From assembly GCF_014641075.1 (NCBI RefSeq), contig NZ_BMHP01000004.1:124001-188000 (forward strand): 64,000 nt of DNA, written 5' to 3'. Below, piece after piece: positions 45,394-53,584 of this stretch (positions are counted from its first letter, which is position 1; each line of letters begins with the position of its first letter). The notes under the pieces were generated by a model. The model searched no databases, was not told the origin of the DNA, and worked only from the letters and a program-made list of their open reading frames with translations. The DNA is from Paenibacillus nasutitermitis (lineage in GTDB: Bacteria; Bacillota; Bacilli; Paenibacillales; Paenibacillaceae). Position numbers and translations under genes: made by a program.

Positions 45394-45600
45394 GTGGACT
45401 TCAAAAAATACGTGGGGCGATATGCGCAGATCATTTACCAGGATGCCAAAAATCAAATATCGCAGCGTCGGGTATTCGTCTATTCGCTGGATGGCGCGCA
45501 TGTACGCATATTTTGCCTGAAGGCCGGAGCCTATCGAATCTTGAAACGCGAGCAGATATTGGCTATCGTTCCGGAGCCGGCGAGACGTCATGCCATCTAG
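45394..45600 (+). CDS. Small WYL-like protein in SOS operon
   Basis: 68 residues from GTG 45394, 8 bases after GGGAGGGG. VDFKKYVGRYAQIIYQDAKNQISQRRVFVYSLDGAHVRIFCLKAG resembles the compact SH3-like/WYL-like beta fold of small proteins often encoded with YolD. It may bind nucleic acid. It lies directly downstream of the LexA boxes and upstream of a YolD-like gene, so DNA-damage induction is expected. An alternative ATG at 45390 opens a different frame that looks random. Confidence 0.65.
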   Translation: MDFKKYVGRYAQIIYQDAKNQISQRRVFVYSLDGAHVRIFCLKAGAYRILKREQILAIVPEPARRHAI

Positions 45601-45776
45601 ATAATGAACAGTTTTTCTGGCGCTTCTGTTTCGCAGGTGATGCCGGGCATGCATGCAGGTGAGCGCCCTAGACGCTGCCGATTGTCATACACGCCGCCTC
45701 GGTAATGCCTGCCGGTCAGGCAGCCGATCGGGCCGGCAAGATTGGCGGCCATTACAAATAGGGAGGGCGGTTAGCG

Positions 45777-46130
45777 ATGAGCAAAACAAAAAAACGAATG
45801 GCTGGCGGCAACTGGATGTGGGAAGACAGCCGGATGAGGCTTCCCGAGCATGAGCACGGGCATAACCGGCATCAGCAGGAGCTGAAGCTCCGGGAGCAGA
45901 AGGTGACTGGCGAGCCACAGTGGAGCGAAATCGCCCCGTTTTTTAGCGGGTCGCTGCATGAGCACCGGGAGATTCGCATCAAGCTGTTCGACGCCCTGGA
46001 GGAGCTGTCCGTGATCGGCATTGTGGAACGGATCGACCCCTGGGAAAGCCGGTTTATGGTCAATGGGGATTGGTTCCGAATCGCCGATGTCGAAGCTGCC
46101 GAATGGGAAGCGGGAGAGCGGCCTGATTGA
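45777..46130 (+). CDS. YolD-like family protein
   Basis: 117 residues, GGGAGGGCGG before the ATG. RMAGGNWMWEDSRMRLPEHEHG near the N-terminus and the C-terminal YolD-type sandwich (SGSLHEHREIRIKLFD, GIVERIDPWESRFMVNGDWFRIADV) identify the family. In Bacillus subtilis YolD-like genes sit with Y-family polymerases (UvrX, YqjW) in LexA-controlled operons. Here the polymerase gene is absent, but LexA boxes precede the operon. Confidence 0.88.
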   Translation: MSKTKKRMAGGNWMWEDSRMRLPEHEHGHNRHQQELKLREQKVTGEPQWSEIAPFFSGSLHEHREIRIKLFDALEELSVIGIVERIDPWESRFMVNGDWFRIADVEAAEWEAGERPD

Positions 46131-46230
46131 CGCCAGAGCGCTTGGAATGTACGGATACATGAAACGAACCGTTAGGCTGACTGCTGCATAAGCTAAGGTG
46201 AAACGCCATGCGCGGCAGGAGGAGACGGTA

Positions 46231-47028
46231 ATGCCTTTTATCCCGAATTTCCCGGCGTCGTTCCTGGAGGAGCACCGCCGGTGGCATCATGTAAACCACC
46301 ACAACAACCCCGCAAGCCTGCCCATAGGCTACGGGGCAAATTTCCTGGATTTTCACCGGCAGTATCTTGCCAAGGTTCTGCCCTGGTATCAACAGCAGGG
46401 TTATGATATGCGACTTGTTGCGCCGTGGCAGGAAGTGCCGGAGCAGATCCGCAGCGCGCCTTGCTATGACCGGGCCGCGGAAATGCGGATCCGCAACAAT
46501 CCCGAATCCTTTGCCACCGCCGACGAGCTCGGCCGGTTTCTGGAGGCTTCCAATCTGCATGGCTGTATCCATGAGATCGGGGCCGCGCTTTACGGGGAAC
46601 CGGATTTGAACGATTTCGATGTTGCTCCGCATAGCACGATATTCTATAACATACACGGCATGATTGAGCAATGGTATCAGAATTGGGAACGCGCCAAGGG
46701 CTTGCGGCTGAACAGTGTGCGTGGCGCGAAAAAGCGCGATAGCGGGTTAACCGGACGCAGGACAGGCGGTTTGCGAGGTGCGGCACGCCGCAAGAGCAAG
46801 CTCCTGCGGCGCTCCGGAGCGGGAAAGCTGCGGCGCAGAGTGGGCGGCAAGCCGGGACAGACAACCGGAAACCGGAAGCCAGGCAAGGTGAAGGGGAATT
46901 TGTGGATGCGGCCTGCAGCCAGGCCCCAGCTCCGAATAAAAGGAGGGGAAGGGAAGACAGCCTCTGCCGCAAAACGACCGCTCACGGCAAGAAGATTGGC
47001 CGGCAGAGGCAGACGGACAATTCCTTAA
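46231..47028 (+). CDS. Tyrosinase-like copper protein with long basic tail
   Basis: 265 residues, AGGAGGAGACGG before the ATG. Residues 1-150 match a compact tyrosinase core: His cluster at 15-24, FLDFHRQYL (His42, CuA), LHGCIHEIG (His110, His114) and HSTIFYNIHGMIEQW (His142, CuB). Residues ~155-265 form a tail rich in Arg, Lys and Gly with few hydrophobic residues, likely disordered and polyanion-binding. A spore-coat or DNA-associated oxidase that crosslinks tyrosines is one idea; no activity is proven. Confidence 0.8.
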   Translation: MPFIPNFPASFLEEHRRWHHVNHHNNPASLPIGYGANFLDFHRQYLAKVLPWYQQQGYDMRLVAPWQEVPEQIRSAPCYDRAAEMRIRNNPESFATADELGRFLEASNLHGCIHEIGAALYGEPDLNDFDVAPHSTIFYNIHGMIEQWYQNWERAKGLRLNSVRGAKKRDSGLTGRRTGGLRGAARRKSKLLRRSGAGKLRRRVGGKPGQTTGNRKPGKVKGNLWMRPAARPQLRIKGGEGKTASAAKRPLTARRLAGRGRRTIP

Positions 47029-47131
47029 GACCCGGTCCAGGGCACCGGGCTCTCCCTTGTGGTTACGGGCAGGACGGAGCCGGGAACTTCCCCGCGGATA
47101 CCGGCAGGTCATAGTCATGCAGGGCAGCGCG

Positions 47132-47794
47132 TTAGAAGCGGGAGAGCAGCGCCCGGAACACATCGGCATAATAAGGCGCCGGCCGCGGTACGAAATGCTC
47201 CGCCCTGATCACAACGGAAGAGCGCCGATTCCGGCCATCGCGTCCTGTCATTACGCCTTGTGCGGTCAAGCTGCCCTGGCGCCCCTCGAACAGCTCAATC
47301 ATCTGTTCGAGCTCCGCCTCATACACGCCGGCCACCTCTTCGCCCTGGAGACGCAAGGAATCCGGCGGGGCATCGTACAGAAGCCCGAACACCTCGCTGA
47401 TTTCCCGGTCGATGAAGGGGATGCCCTGCGCGGTTCCTTCCGCTTCCTTGCGGGCGGTACCGAGCGGGATAAGTGAAGAGAACGGAGCATGCACGCCAAG
47501 CTCCTCTTCCAGCTCCCGGGCGGCTTCTTCCATGGTTTCGCCGGCTGTCAGATGTCCAGCCGCCGTAATGTCCAGGAAGCCGGGATAGGTGTCTTTGCTT
47601 ACCTGCCGCTGCTGAAACAGCACAAGACGCCGGGCACCCTCCCGGCGTGCCAGCCAGCAATGGAACGAGCGATGCCAGTAGCCCGCCGAATGCACCTCGC
47701 TCCGTGTGGCCGTGCCGACCGGCGTTCCCGATTCATCGTAAATGTCGAAGCGTTCCTCCGGCGCCGCGGGCTGCCGGTTTTCATTTGACGTCAT
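47132..47794 (-). CDS. Nudix hydrolase (isopentenyl-diphosphate isomerase-like subgroup)
   Basis: 220 residues from the ATG at 47794, overlapping or abutting the end of mscL. ERFDIYDESGTPVGTATRSEVH and the Nudix box GHLTAGETMEEAARELEEEL are clear; the box is one residue shorter than canonical, as in other YfcD/IDI-like proteins. It hydrolyses a nucleoside-diphosphate-linked or related substrate; which one is unknown. Cotranscribed with mscL. Confidence 0.88.
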   Translation of the reverse strand: MTSNENRQPAAPEERFDIYDESGTPVGTATRSEVHSAGYWHRSFHCWLARREGARRLVLFQQRQVSKDTYPGFLDITAAGHLTAGETMEEAARELEEELGVHAPFSSLIPLGTARKEAEGTAQGIPFIDREISEVFGLLYDAPPDSLRLQGEEVAGVYEAELEQMIELFEGRQGSLTAQGVMTGRDGRNRRSSVVIRAEHFVPRPAPYYADVFRALLSRF

Positions 47795-47795
47795 A

Positions 47796-48296
47796 TCAGG
47801 ACAGGCCTTCCTGTACGCCGTCCTGCTCTTCATGCTCCAAATGGGAGGTGCAGTGGCCGCACCGGGTTGCTTTGATCGGGATTTTGGACAAGCAGTAAGG
47901 ACATACCTTTTCCGTCGGCTCTACAATCACCTCAGGATCTCCCGCATGCAGCCGGCGGAGCGAGTTGGCGCCTTTCACCATCAGGAAAATACAAAATGCG
48001 ACAATGGTGAAATCAAGGATCACATTAATAAAATTACCGTAAGCGATAACAGGTGCGGAATTGGCCTGGGCATCGGCTAATGTGCTGTATTTCGGATCCA
48101 GCGACAGTTCTATGAACTTGTCCTTGAAATTAACGCCGCCAAGGATCTTGCTGATGGGCGGCATAATGATATCATTAACCATCGAGGTGACGATTTTGCC
48201 AAAGGCGGCACCGATAATGACACCGACAGCAAGATCGAGCACATTGCCGCGAACCGCAAATTCTTTAAACTCTTTTAAAATCTTCATCATGGACAT
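47796..48296 (-). CDS. mscL: MscL mechanosensitive channel with C-terminal zinc ribbon
   Basis: 166 residues, TAAGGAGAGG before the ATG. The first ~115 residues are standard MscL: EFAVRGNVLDLAVGVIIGAAFGK (pore helix), two membrane segments and an external loop. Instead of the usual short amphipathic C-terminus the protein continues to a CxxC-x10-CxxC zinc ribbon (Cys132, 135, 146, 149) and an acidic tail. It opens on osmotic downshock. The ribbon may assemble or regulate the cytoplasmic end. Confidence 0.94.
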   Translation of the reverse strand: MSMMKILKEFKEFAVRGNVLDLAVGVIIGAAFGKIVTSMVNDIIMPPISKILGGVNFKDKFIELSLDPKYSTLADAQANSAPVIAYGNFINVILDFTIVAFCIFLMVKGANSLRRLHAGDPEVIVEPTEKVCPYCLSKIPIKATRCGHCTSHLEHEEQDGVQEGLS

Positions 48297-48404
48297 GTCC
48301 TCTCCTTAAGCTGTAAATCTCTCTATGTATTCTATTCTATTATATACGCTCCCGACAAAAAAGCATGCTCAAAATCCTAATTCCTACATTTAATGTCACA
48401 GAAA

Positions 48405-48433
48405 AAAGGATTATCTGGAAAAATGTCGAATTG
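48405..48433 (+). promoter_or_regulatory. Sigma-H promoter of sporulation-type kinase
   Basis: AAAGGATTA (48405-48413), 11-base spacer, GTCGAATTG (48425-48433). This matches the sigma-H consensus RNAGGAWWW-N11-12-RNNGAATWW at 17 of 18 fixed or degenerate positions. Confidence 0.75.
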
Positions 48434-48474
48434 TCACATGAATATAACAGAATTTTGGGTAATCGAGGACAGGT

Positions 48475-50277
48475 ATGAGCGAATTGATCGTTTCGGACAA
48501 ATGGATGTTCCTGCTTCTGGCATTGGCTATTAATCTATTTGCCTCCTTTACAATGTATAATATGATCGGCCCCTTCAAGCTGGTTAGGAAACTCCGGCAT
48601 TATTGGCTGCTGAGCGGGGCTGCCGTTTACGCGCTTGGGCTGTGGGTATGCCACTTCATCGTTCTGATTGCAACCGACAATATGATCGTAATCGATTGGA
48701 CATCCGTCATTAACCTGTTCGGTGTTATGTTGTGTGCCTATTTCTCCTTATGGCTGCTCGGATCGGAACGCCCCTTCGTGATGAAACTGCTTCTAAGCAG
48801 CTTGATTATGGCTTCAGGCACTGTATTTTTGGATTATACCAGCCTGTTGAGCGATCAGGTCGAAGAATACAGTGTCAAGACCGGGCTTGTTTGCTTTGCT
48901 TACATTCTAAGCTTCATGGGAACGGCTTACTCGTTTTTCCTCTTCCAGCAAAAGAACGGCACCTATCGGATGCTGCCGGGATTGCTCCTTGGCTTGTCGG
49001 GGTTTGCCACGCATCTGCTTGGCCTGCTTGCGATTACCGTCCTCTATTCCATTGTGCTGACAACCGACCGGTTAAATGAGTATATGCGTCTGCTTGCGGT
49101 CATTCTAGGCATTACGACTCTGGTTATCTTCGCCTTCAGCCTGCTTGCAAGCTTCGTGGAGCGTCGTTACAACGCCATGAATGAGCGTTACAAGCAGCTG
49201 GTGGAGAACTCCATGGATATGATCGCCATCATCCGCGAAGACTCCTGGGAGTATATCAACGGCTCAGGGCTGCGCATGTTCGAAGCGGACGAGGAAGCCG
49301 ATATGCTGGGCAAGCCGATTTATACGCATCTGCAGACCAAATGCCATATGGATATGAAGCGGATGCTAGAGGTAACGGCGCAAGGGACGGAGCAAGGTCC
49401 GGTGGAGCTGGAATGGAACACGGTAAAAGGCAAGCCGTTGTACACGGAAGTCGTCCAGACCCGTACGAGAATGTCGGGCGAAACAGTCTTTCAGGTGATT
49501 GTCCGCGATATCTCCGAGCGCAAGAAGAACGAAGAGCTGCTCATCAACTCGGAGAAGCTCTATGTGGCGGGCCAGCTTGCCGCAGGCATCGCGCACGAGA
49601 TCCGCAATCCTCTGACCTCCTTGAAGGGCTTTCTGCAGCTGCTCGCGTCAGGCAGGCAAAACAATAAAAATTATTTCGATATTATGAAATCGGAGCTCAG
49701 CCGCATCGAGTCGATCGTCAGTGAGCTGCTCATGCTGTCGAAGCCGCAGATCTACGAGCTTTCCCACAAGGATATCCGCCATATTATGAACGAAACGGTA
49801 ACCCTGCTGGAAGCCCAGGCGCTGCTGCACAATATTGAAATGGAATTAAATACCGGCGAGGAGCCGCTGTGGATCCGCGGCGTTGAGAACCAATTGAAGC
49901 AGGTATTTATTAATGTGGTCAAAAATGCCATCGAAGCCATGATTGATGGCGGCAGAATTCGTATTCAATGTTTCCGGCAGGGCGATCAGATTACCGTGCG
50001 GATTGAGGATTGCGGGCCGGGCATTCCCGATGAGCAGATGGCCAAGATCGGGCAGCCATTCTATACCACGAAGGAAAAGGGAACGGGACTTGGGCTGATG
50101 GTCAGCTACAAGATCGTGGACAATCATCAAGGGAGCATTCATGTGACCAGCAGTCTGGGGGAGGGTACGACCTTTGAGATCGTGCTCCCTTATTGTGAAC
50201 CGGCAGCGGAAGCAGGCGGCGGCTCCGGCAAAGTAACCCGGATTCATCGCAACCGGCAGGACGAGGGAGATCTCTAG
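48475..50277 (+). CDS. Orphan sporulation-type histidine kinase with MHYT-like membrane domain
   Basis: 600 residues. Seven membrane segments (~10-225); ASFTMYNM and GLWVCHFIVLIA align with MHYT domain repeats but the signature MH is CH, so the fold is recognisable while the metal motif is altered. A PAS domain (~240-360, DMIAIIREDSWEYINGSG) is followed by HisKA (AAGIAHEIRNPLTSLKGFLQLL) and HATPase (NVVKNAIEAM, KGTGLGLMV). The HEIRNPLTSLKGF box is that of KinA-E kinases feeding Spo0F. A sigma-H promoter and no adjacent regulator support this. Confidence 0.9.
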   Translation: MSELIVSDKWMFLLLALAINLFASFTMYNMIGPFKLVRKLRHYWLLSGAAVYALGLWVCHFIVLIATDNMIVIDWTSVINLFGVMLCAYFSLWLLGSERPFVMKLLLSSLIMASGTVFLDYTSLLSDQVEEYSVKTGLVCFAYILSFMGTAYSFFLFQQKNGTYRMLPGLLLGLSGFATHLLGLLAITVLYSIVLTTDRLNEYMRLLAVILGITTLVIFAFSLLASFVERRYNAMNERYKQLVENSMDMIAIIREDSWEYINGSGLRMFEADEEADMLGKPIYTHLQTKCHMDMKRMLEVTAQGTEQGPVELEWNTVKGKPLYTEVVQTRTRMSGETVFQVIVRDISERKKNEELLINSEKLYVAGQLAAGIAHEIRNPLTSLKGFLQLLASGRQNNKNYFDIMKSELSRIESIVSELLMLSKPQIYELSHKDIRHIMNETVTLLEAQALLHNIEMELNTGEEPLWIRGVENQLKQVFINVVKNAIEAMIDGGRIRIQCFRQGDQITVRIEDCGPGIPDEQMAKIGQPFYTTKEKGTGLGLMVSYKIVDNHQGSIHVTSSLGEGTTFEIVLPYCEPAAEAGGGSGKVTRIHRNRQDEGDL

Positions 50278-50308
50278 CTGCCAGCAAGTATCCGTTCAAA
50301 GGTGGGTT

Positions 50309-50336
50309 AAACGGGAGCCGGGGGCTTCCGTTTTTC
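50309..50336 (+). terminator. Terminator after kinase
   Basis: AACGGGAGC (50310-50318) pairs with GCTTCCGTT (50324-50332, one G-U), followed by a T run. Confidence 0.8.
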
Positions 50337-50427
50337 TTTCATGCTGCTAAGAAAAGCATCCACAGCGGTGCTTCTTCTTAAGAGTGGGGTATTTAAGATA
50401 TAATAACGTAAGGAGGAGATAAGAGAA

Positions 50428-51558
50428 ATGGCAGAACCTTTGAAAAATATGTTTGACCTGCCGTTCCTGCGGCAATTTGGAGTGCTTGTCCATTCCGGGT
50501 GGTCCTCCTTCGAAGAGGAGCGTTTTGTCCGCCTTGTGACCCGGGACGACTGGGACAAGCTCGAGCTGAAGGGCCGGATCCGGCGGATAACCGAATCGCT
50601 AGGAGCCACGCTGCCTCCGGATTTTGCCGCCGCGCTGGATGTTCTTTACCGGATCGATGAACAATGCGTCGGCTTTCCGTACCTGTTTTTTCCCGATTTT
50701 GTGGAAGTGTATGGAATGGATCATTGGGAGCTGTCGATGGAGGCGCTGGAGAGATTCACGTCCAAATCCTCGGCGGAGTTTGCCATCCGGCCGTTTCTGC
50801 TCGCGCAGACGGATCGGACGATGGAACGCATGCGGCAGTGGGCAGAACATGAGAGCGAGCATGTAAGGCGCCTGGCCAGCGAAGGCTGCCGTCCGCGTCT
50901 GCCCTGGGCTTCAGCGCTTGGCATGTTCAAGCTTGATCCGTCGCCGATTCTGCCGATTCTGGAGAAGCTGAAATGCGACGATTCACTTTATGTGCGCAAA
51001 AGCGTAGCGAACAACCTTAATGATATCGCCAAGGACCATCCGGACCTTGTGCGCCGTATAGCATCGCAGTGGAGCGGCAGGCATCCGCTAACGGATTGGA
51101 TCGTGCGCCGCGGCTGCAGGACGCTCCTGCGCGCGGATGATGAAGCTACCATGGCGCTGCTGGGATATGACGGCGCTGCGGCAGCTGAAGCTATAAGCGG
51201 CGCCCGTCTGACGCCAAGGGAGTCCTCGGCCAGGATGGGAGGTTTCTCGGAGCTGGATTATGAACTGCAGCTTCAGATCCGTACGCCTCTGCGGCTGCGC
51301 ATCGAGCTGGGAGTGGACTATGTGAAGGCCGGCGGTAAAATATCGCAAAAACGCTTCCTGGTCGCAGACCGGGCTGTCTCCGCAGACACGAGGATAACGG
51401 GAATGAAAAAGCTGGATTGGAAGGAACTCACTACACGCAAGCATTATCCTGGAGTTCATAAACTTCATTTGCTGGTAGGCGGCAGGCCGGTGGCCACGGC
51501 TCAGATTACTCTTGTGGAGGAAGATAACCGCACCCCGGCAGAAGAGGGCGCGACATGA
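50428..51558 (+). CDS. AlkD-like DNA alkylation repair protein (HEAT repeats)
   Basis: 376 residues, AAGGAGGAG before the ATG. HEAT-like helical repeats through residues ~1-250; RQWAEHESEHVRRLASEGCRPRLPWA and SLYVRKSVANNLNDIAKDHPDLV are characteristic of this AlkD/AlkC relative, with the RR and N-N motifs that contact DNA. A C-terminal ~110 residues (YELQLQIRTPLRLRIELGVDY, KHYPGVHKLHLLVGG) form a beta-rich extension often found in longer members. Excision of alkylated bases is the family role. Overlaps the next gene. Confidence 0.88.
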   Translation: MAEPLKNMFDLPFLRQFGVLVHSGWSSFEEERFVRLVTRDDWDKLELKGRIRRITESLGATLPPDFAAALDVLYRIDEQCVGFPYLFFPDFVEVYGMDHWELSMEALERFTSKSSAEFAIRPFLLAQTDRTMERMRQWAEHESEHVRRLASEGCRPRLPWASALGMFKLDPSPILPILEKLKCDDSLYVRKSVANNLNDIAKDHPDLVRRIASQWSGRHPLTDWIVRRGCRTLLRADDEATMALLGYDGAAAAEAISGARLTPRESSARMGGFSELDYELQLQIRTPLRLRIELGVDYVKAGGKISQKRFLVADRAVSADTRITGMKKLDWKELTTRKHYPGVHKLHLLVGGRPVATAQITLVEEDNRTPAEEGAT

Positions 51559-52601
51559 CAATCGGCGCGCGCGTTATGAAGACAGGCCTTGCGGTTGCTC
51601 TCGCCGTATACATAAGCGGCTTGTTTGGATTTCCTTCGCCCATCCTTGCCGCAGTCTCTTCTATTTTCACGATCCAGCCTTCGATTTCACGTTCCTGGCG
51701 GCAAGTACTGGATCAGCTTCAGACGAATGTGCTCGGCGCCGTAATCGCTCTTGCCGCAGTCAGGCTGTTCGGTAATACGCCAATCTCACTTGGACTTGTT
51801 TGTATTATCGTTATTTTATGCTGTATCCGGCTGCGGATGGAGACGACAATCGGGCTTACACTGGTGACAGTCGTGGCTATCATGGAGGCAAACGGACAGG
51901 GCTGGCTGTACGCAGTGGAGCGTTTCTCGATGGTCCTCACCGGTATGGGGGCGGCTTTTGTCGTGAATGTGATCGTATTCCCGCCAAGACCGCGCCGGCA
52001 GTTTGTCATCCAGGTTCATGACGCCTTCGGCCAGCTCTCGCTGCTGCTGCGTATGGCGATCTCCAATGAAATGAAGGAGGATATTCACCGGCAGGAGAAA
52101 GAGAAACTGCATGGCACGCTGCGCAAGCTCGAAGAGCGTTACAAGCTGTTCGAGGAAGAGCGCTCGCTGCTTCCCAAGCGCAAGCAGGCGCGGATCAGGC
52201 AGCTGCTGCTGTCCAAGCAGATGATCAGGGCACTGCAGCAGGGTGCGGATCTGCTTGAGGTTGTGGAGGAGCATTATTTTGCTACGCCGGGATCACGAGA
52301 GTGGGCGCAGCGGTTTGACGAGCAGATCGAAGAGCTGACCAAATACCATGAGCAGCTTCTCCTCAAGCTGGAAGGAAAGATGAAGCCGCATGCCGATATC
52401 GAGCCGGAAGAGGAGCGGGAGGCGCGTTTGGTGAAGCAGCTGACGGATTATTTCAGCGACGATCTGAATGAACATAAGCGGCTCGTATTTGTCGCCTCAT
52501 CCCTCTTCGAATACGCTTATCATCTGCGCCGGCTGGACCGGCTGGCGGAGCAGGTGATTGAGCGGGAGGAGCAGGAGAAGCCCGCCGCGGAGCTTTCATA
52601 A
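51555..52601 (+). CDS. FUSC / aromatic acid exporter-family membrane protein
   Basis: 348 residues; start overlaps the AlkD-like stop (ATGA). Residues ~1-140 hold four to five membrane segments (GLAVALAVYISGLFGFPSP, FTIQPSISRSWRQVLDQLQTNVLGA) of the YqjA/ArAE type. The C-terminal ~200 residues are charged and predicted coiled coil (LRKLEERYKLFEEERSLLPKRKQA). Members are putative efflux proteins for aromatic acids; the link to the repair gene is positional only. A terminator follows. Confidence 0.88.
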   Translation: MTIGARVMKTGLAVALAVYISGLFGFPSPILAAVSSIFTIQPSISRSWRQVLDQLQTNVLGAVIALAAVRLFGNTPISLGLVCIIVILCCIRLRMETTIGLTLVTVVAIMEANGQGWLYAVERFSMVLTGMGAAFVVNVIVFPPRPRRQFVIQVHDAFGQLSLLLRMAISNEMKEDIHRQEKEKLHGTLRKLEERYKLFEEERSLLPKRKQARIRQLLLSKQMIRALQQGADLLEVVEEHYFATPGSREWAQRFDEQIEELTKYHEQLLLKLEGKMKPHADIEPEEEREARLVKQLTDYFSDDLNEHKRLVFVASSLFEYAYHLRRLDRLAEQVIEREEQEKPAAELS

Positions 52602-52622
52602 AGGCGCATAAATGCAAAATAA

Positions 52623-52672
52623 GCCCATACCGGACGATCAGATAACAGCGTCTGCACGGTATGGGCGTTTGT
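52623..52672. terminator. Bidirectional terminator
   Basis: GCCCATACCG (52623-52632) pairs perfectly with CGGTATGGGC (52657-52666), with T-rich flanks on both strands, between convergent genes. Confidence 0.8.
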
Positions 52673-52680
52673 TTTCTTCA

Positions 52681-52965
52681 TCAATCTTTATTTGTATCGG
52701 GATGGCGGCGGGGATGCTGCAGATGCGCTTCTTTTTGGGTGATTTCCTTCTTCGGCACAAGCCTGGGATCGGTACGCCCTTCATGATGGTTGTCAAAGGC
52801 AAACTCGACCAGCTCCCACTCCGATGTGCCCAGCTGCGGATCGGCGGGAAACAGGTCGCCGCGCGCAAGCTTCTCCTCGCGTCCCCATTGGTTGCGGTAT
52901 ACGCCCTCGGTTTCTACCCGTTCACCCGACATCGGGTCCATTTCATGATGACGCTCATCGCTCAT
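52681..52965 (-). CDS. Small hydrophilic conserved-type protein
   Basis: 94 residues with a strong AGGAGG site 9 bases before the ATG. The product is hydrophilic: ETEGVYRNQWGREEKLARGDLFPADPQLGTSEWELVE, then a His/Arg-rich tail (HHEGRTDPRLVPKK). The GVYxNQWGRE...GDLFPADP pattern looks like short Paenibacillus/Bacillus proteins of unknown role, but I cannot name the family. No membrane segment. Confidence 0.75.
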   Translation of the reverse strand: MSDERHHEMDPMSGERVETEGVYRNQWGREEKLARGDLFPADPQLGTSEWELVEFAFDNHHEGRTDPRLVPKKEITQKEAHLQHPRRHPDTNKD

Positions 52966-53217
52966 TTTCGTTTCCTCCTGGAATCATCATAGTTTGGCTG
53001 CTTGCTTACAATGTTCATAAAAAAGACAGCGCGGCTGCCGGCGGATTCCTTTGTTAGCTTGCCGCTTGCAAAGGAAAACTATGTAGGCGAAGGCAAAGTT
53101 TACAGCAGATTAATTAGAAGCGAAGCATGCAAAAAGAAGCCCCGAATGATCTCGATGACCAATCGGAACTTAAACGGCGCCTTGGCTGTTGAAAGGCCTG
53201 GCAGTAGGGAAGGACTC

Positions 53218-53553
53218 TTACAGAAGGCGCAATCCGCATGCAGGGCACTGGGCATTCTCATGCGTGACGGGCTCCTCGCAAGCGGGACAGAGATCGCTGA
53301 AGGGCTTCTGTAATAAAGCCGGCATGCCGTCATCCTTCTCTTGGGCCGTCTCATCCTCTGAGCTGCGCAGATGGGCAGGCGTGCCGAAGATGGTCTCCAT
53401 GTAGGCCTTCACTTCCTTGAATTTGTCCGAATCATCACTCATAAGCCGGATGATGAAGACCATCCCTCCGACCATTGCCCCGACAACCAGCAGCACGATC
53501 CCGGTGGCTATACTGCCCATCAGGCTTACTAGCGGAAAGAAGCCTCTGCTCAA
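53218..53553 (-). CDS. Small membrane protein with C-terminal zinc ribbon
   Basis: 111 residues; TTG 53553 follows GGGGAATGGG. A membrane segment at ~10-36 (GIVLLVVGAMVGGMVFII) is followed by a charged linker and a CPAC-x8-CPAC zinc ribbon at the extreme C-terminus, with no further domain. The ribbon should be cytoplasmic. Zinc ribbons of this kind mediate protein or RNA contacts. Function unknown. Confidence 0.7.
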   Translation of the reverse strand: MSRGFFPLVSLMGSIATGIVLLVVGAMVGGMVFIIRLMSDDSDKFKEVKAYMETIFGTPAHLRSSEDETAQEKDDGMPALLQKPFSDLCPACEEPVTHENAQCPACGLRLL

Positions 53554-53584
53554 ATCCCATTCCCCGCCTTCTTGTCACGTATTC

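Noticed and set aside
53002..53313. 103-codon + strand ORF overlapping the small zinc-ribbon gene
   Set aside because: No ribosome site and a random-looking product; the - strand gene has a coherent membrane segment and CxxC motifs.
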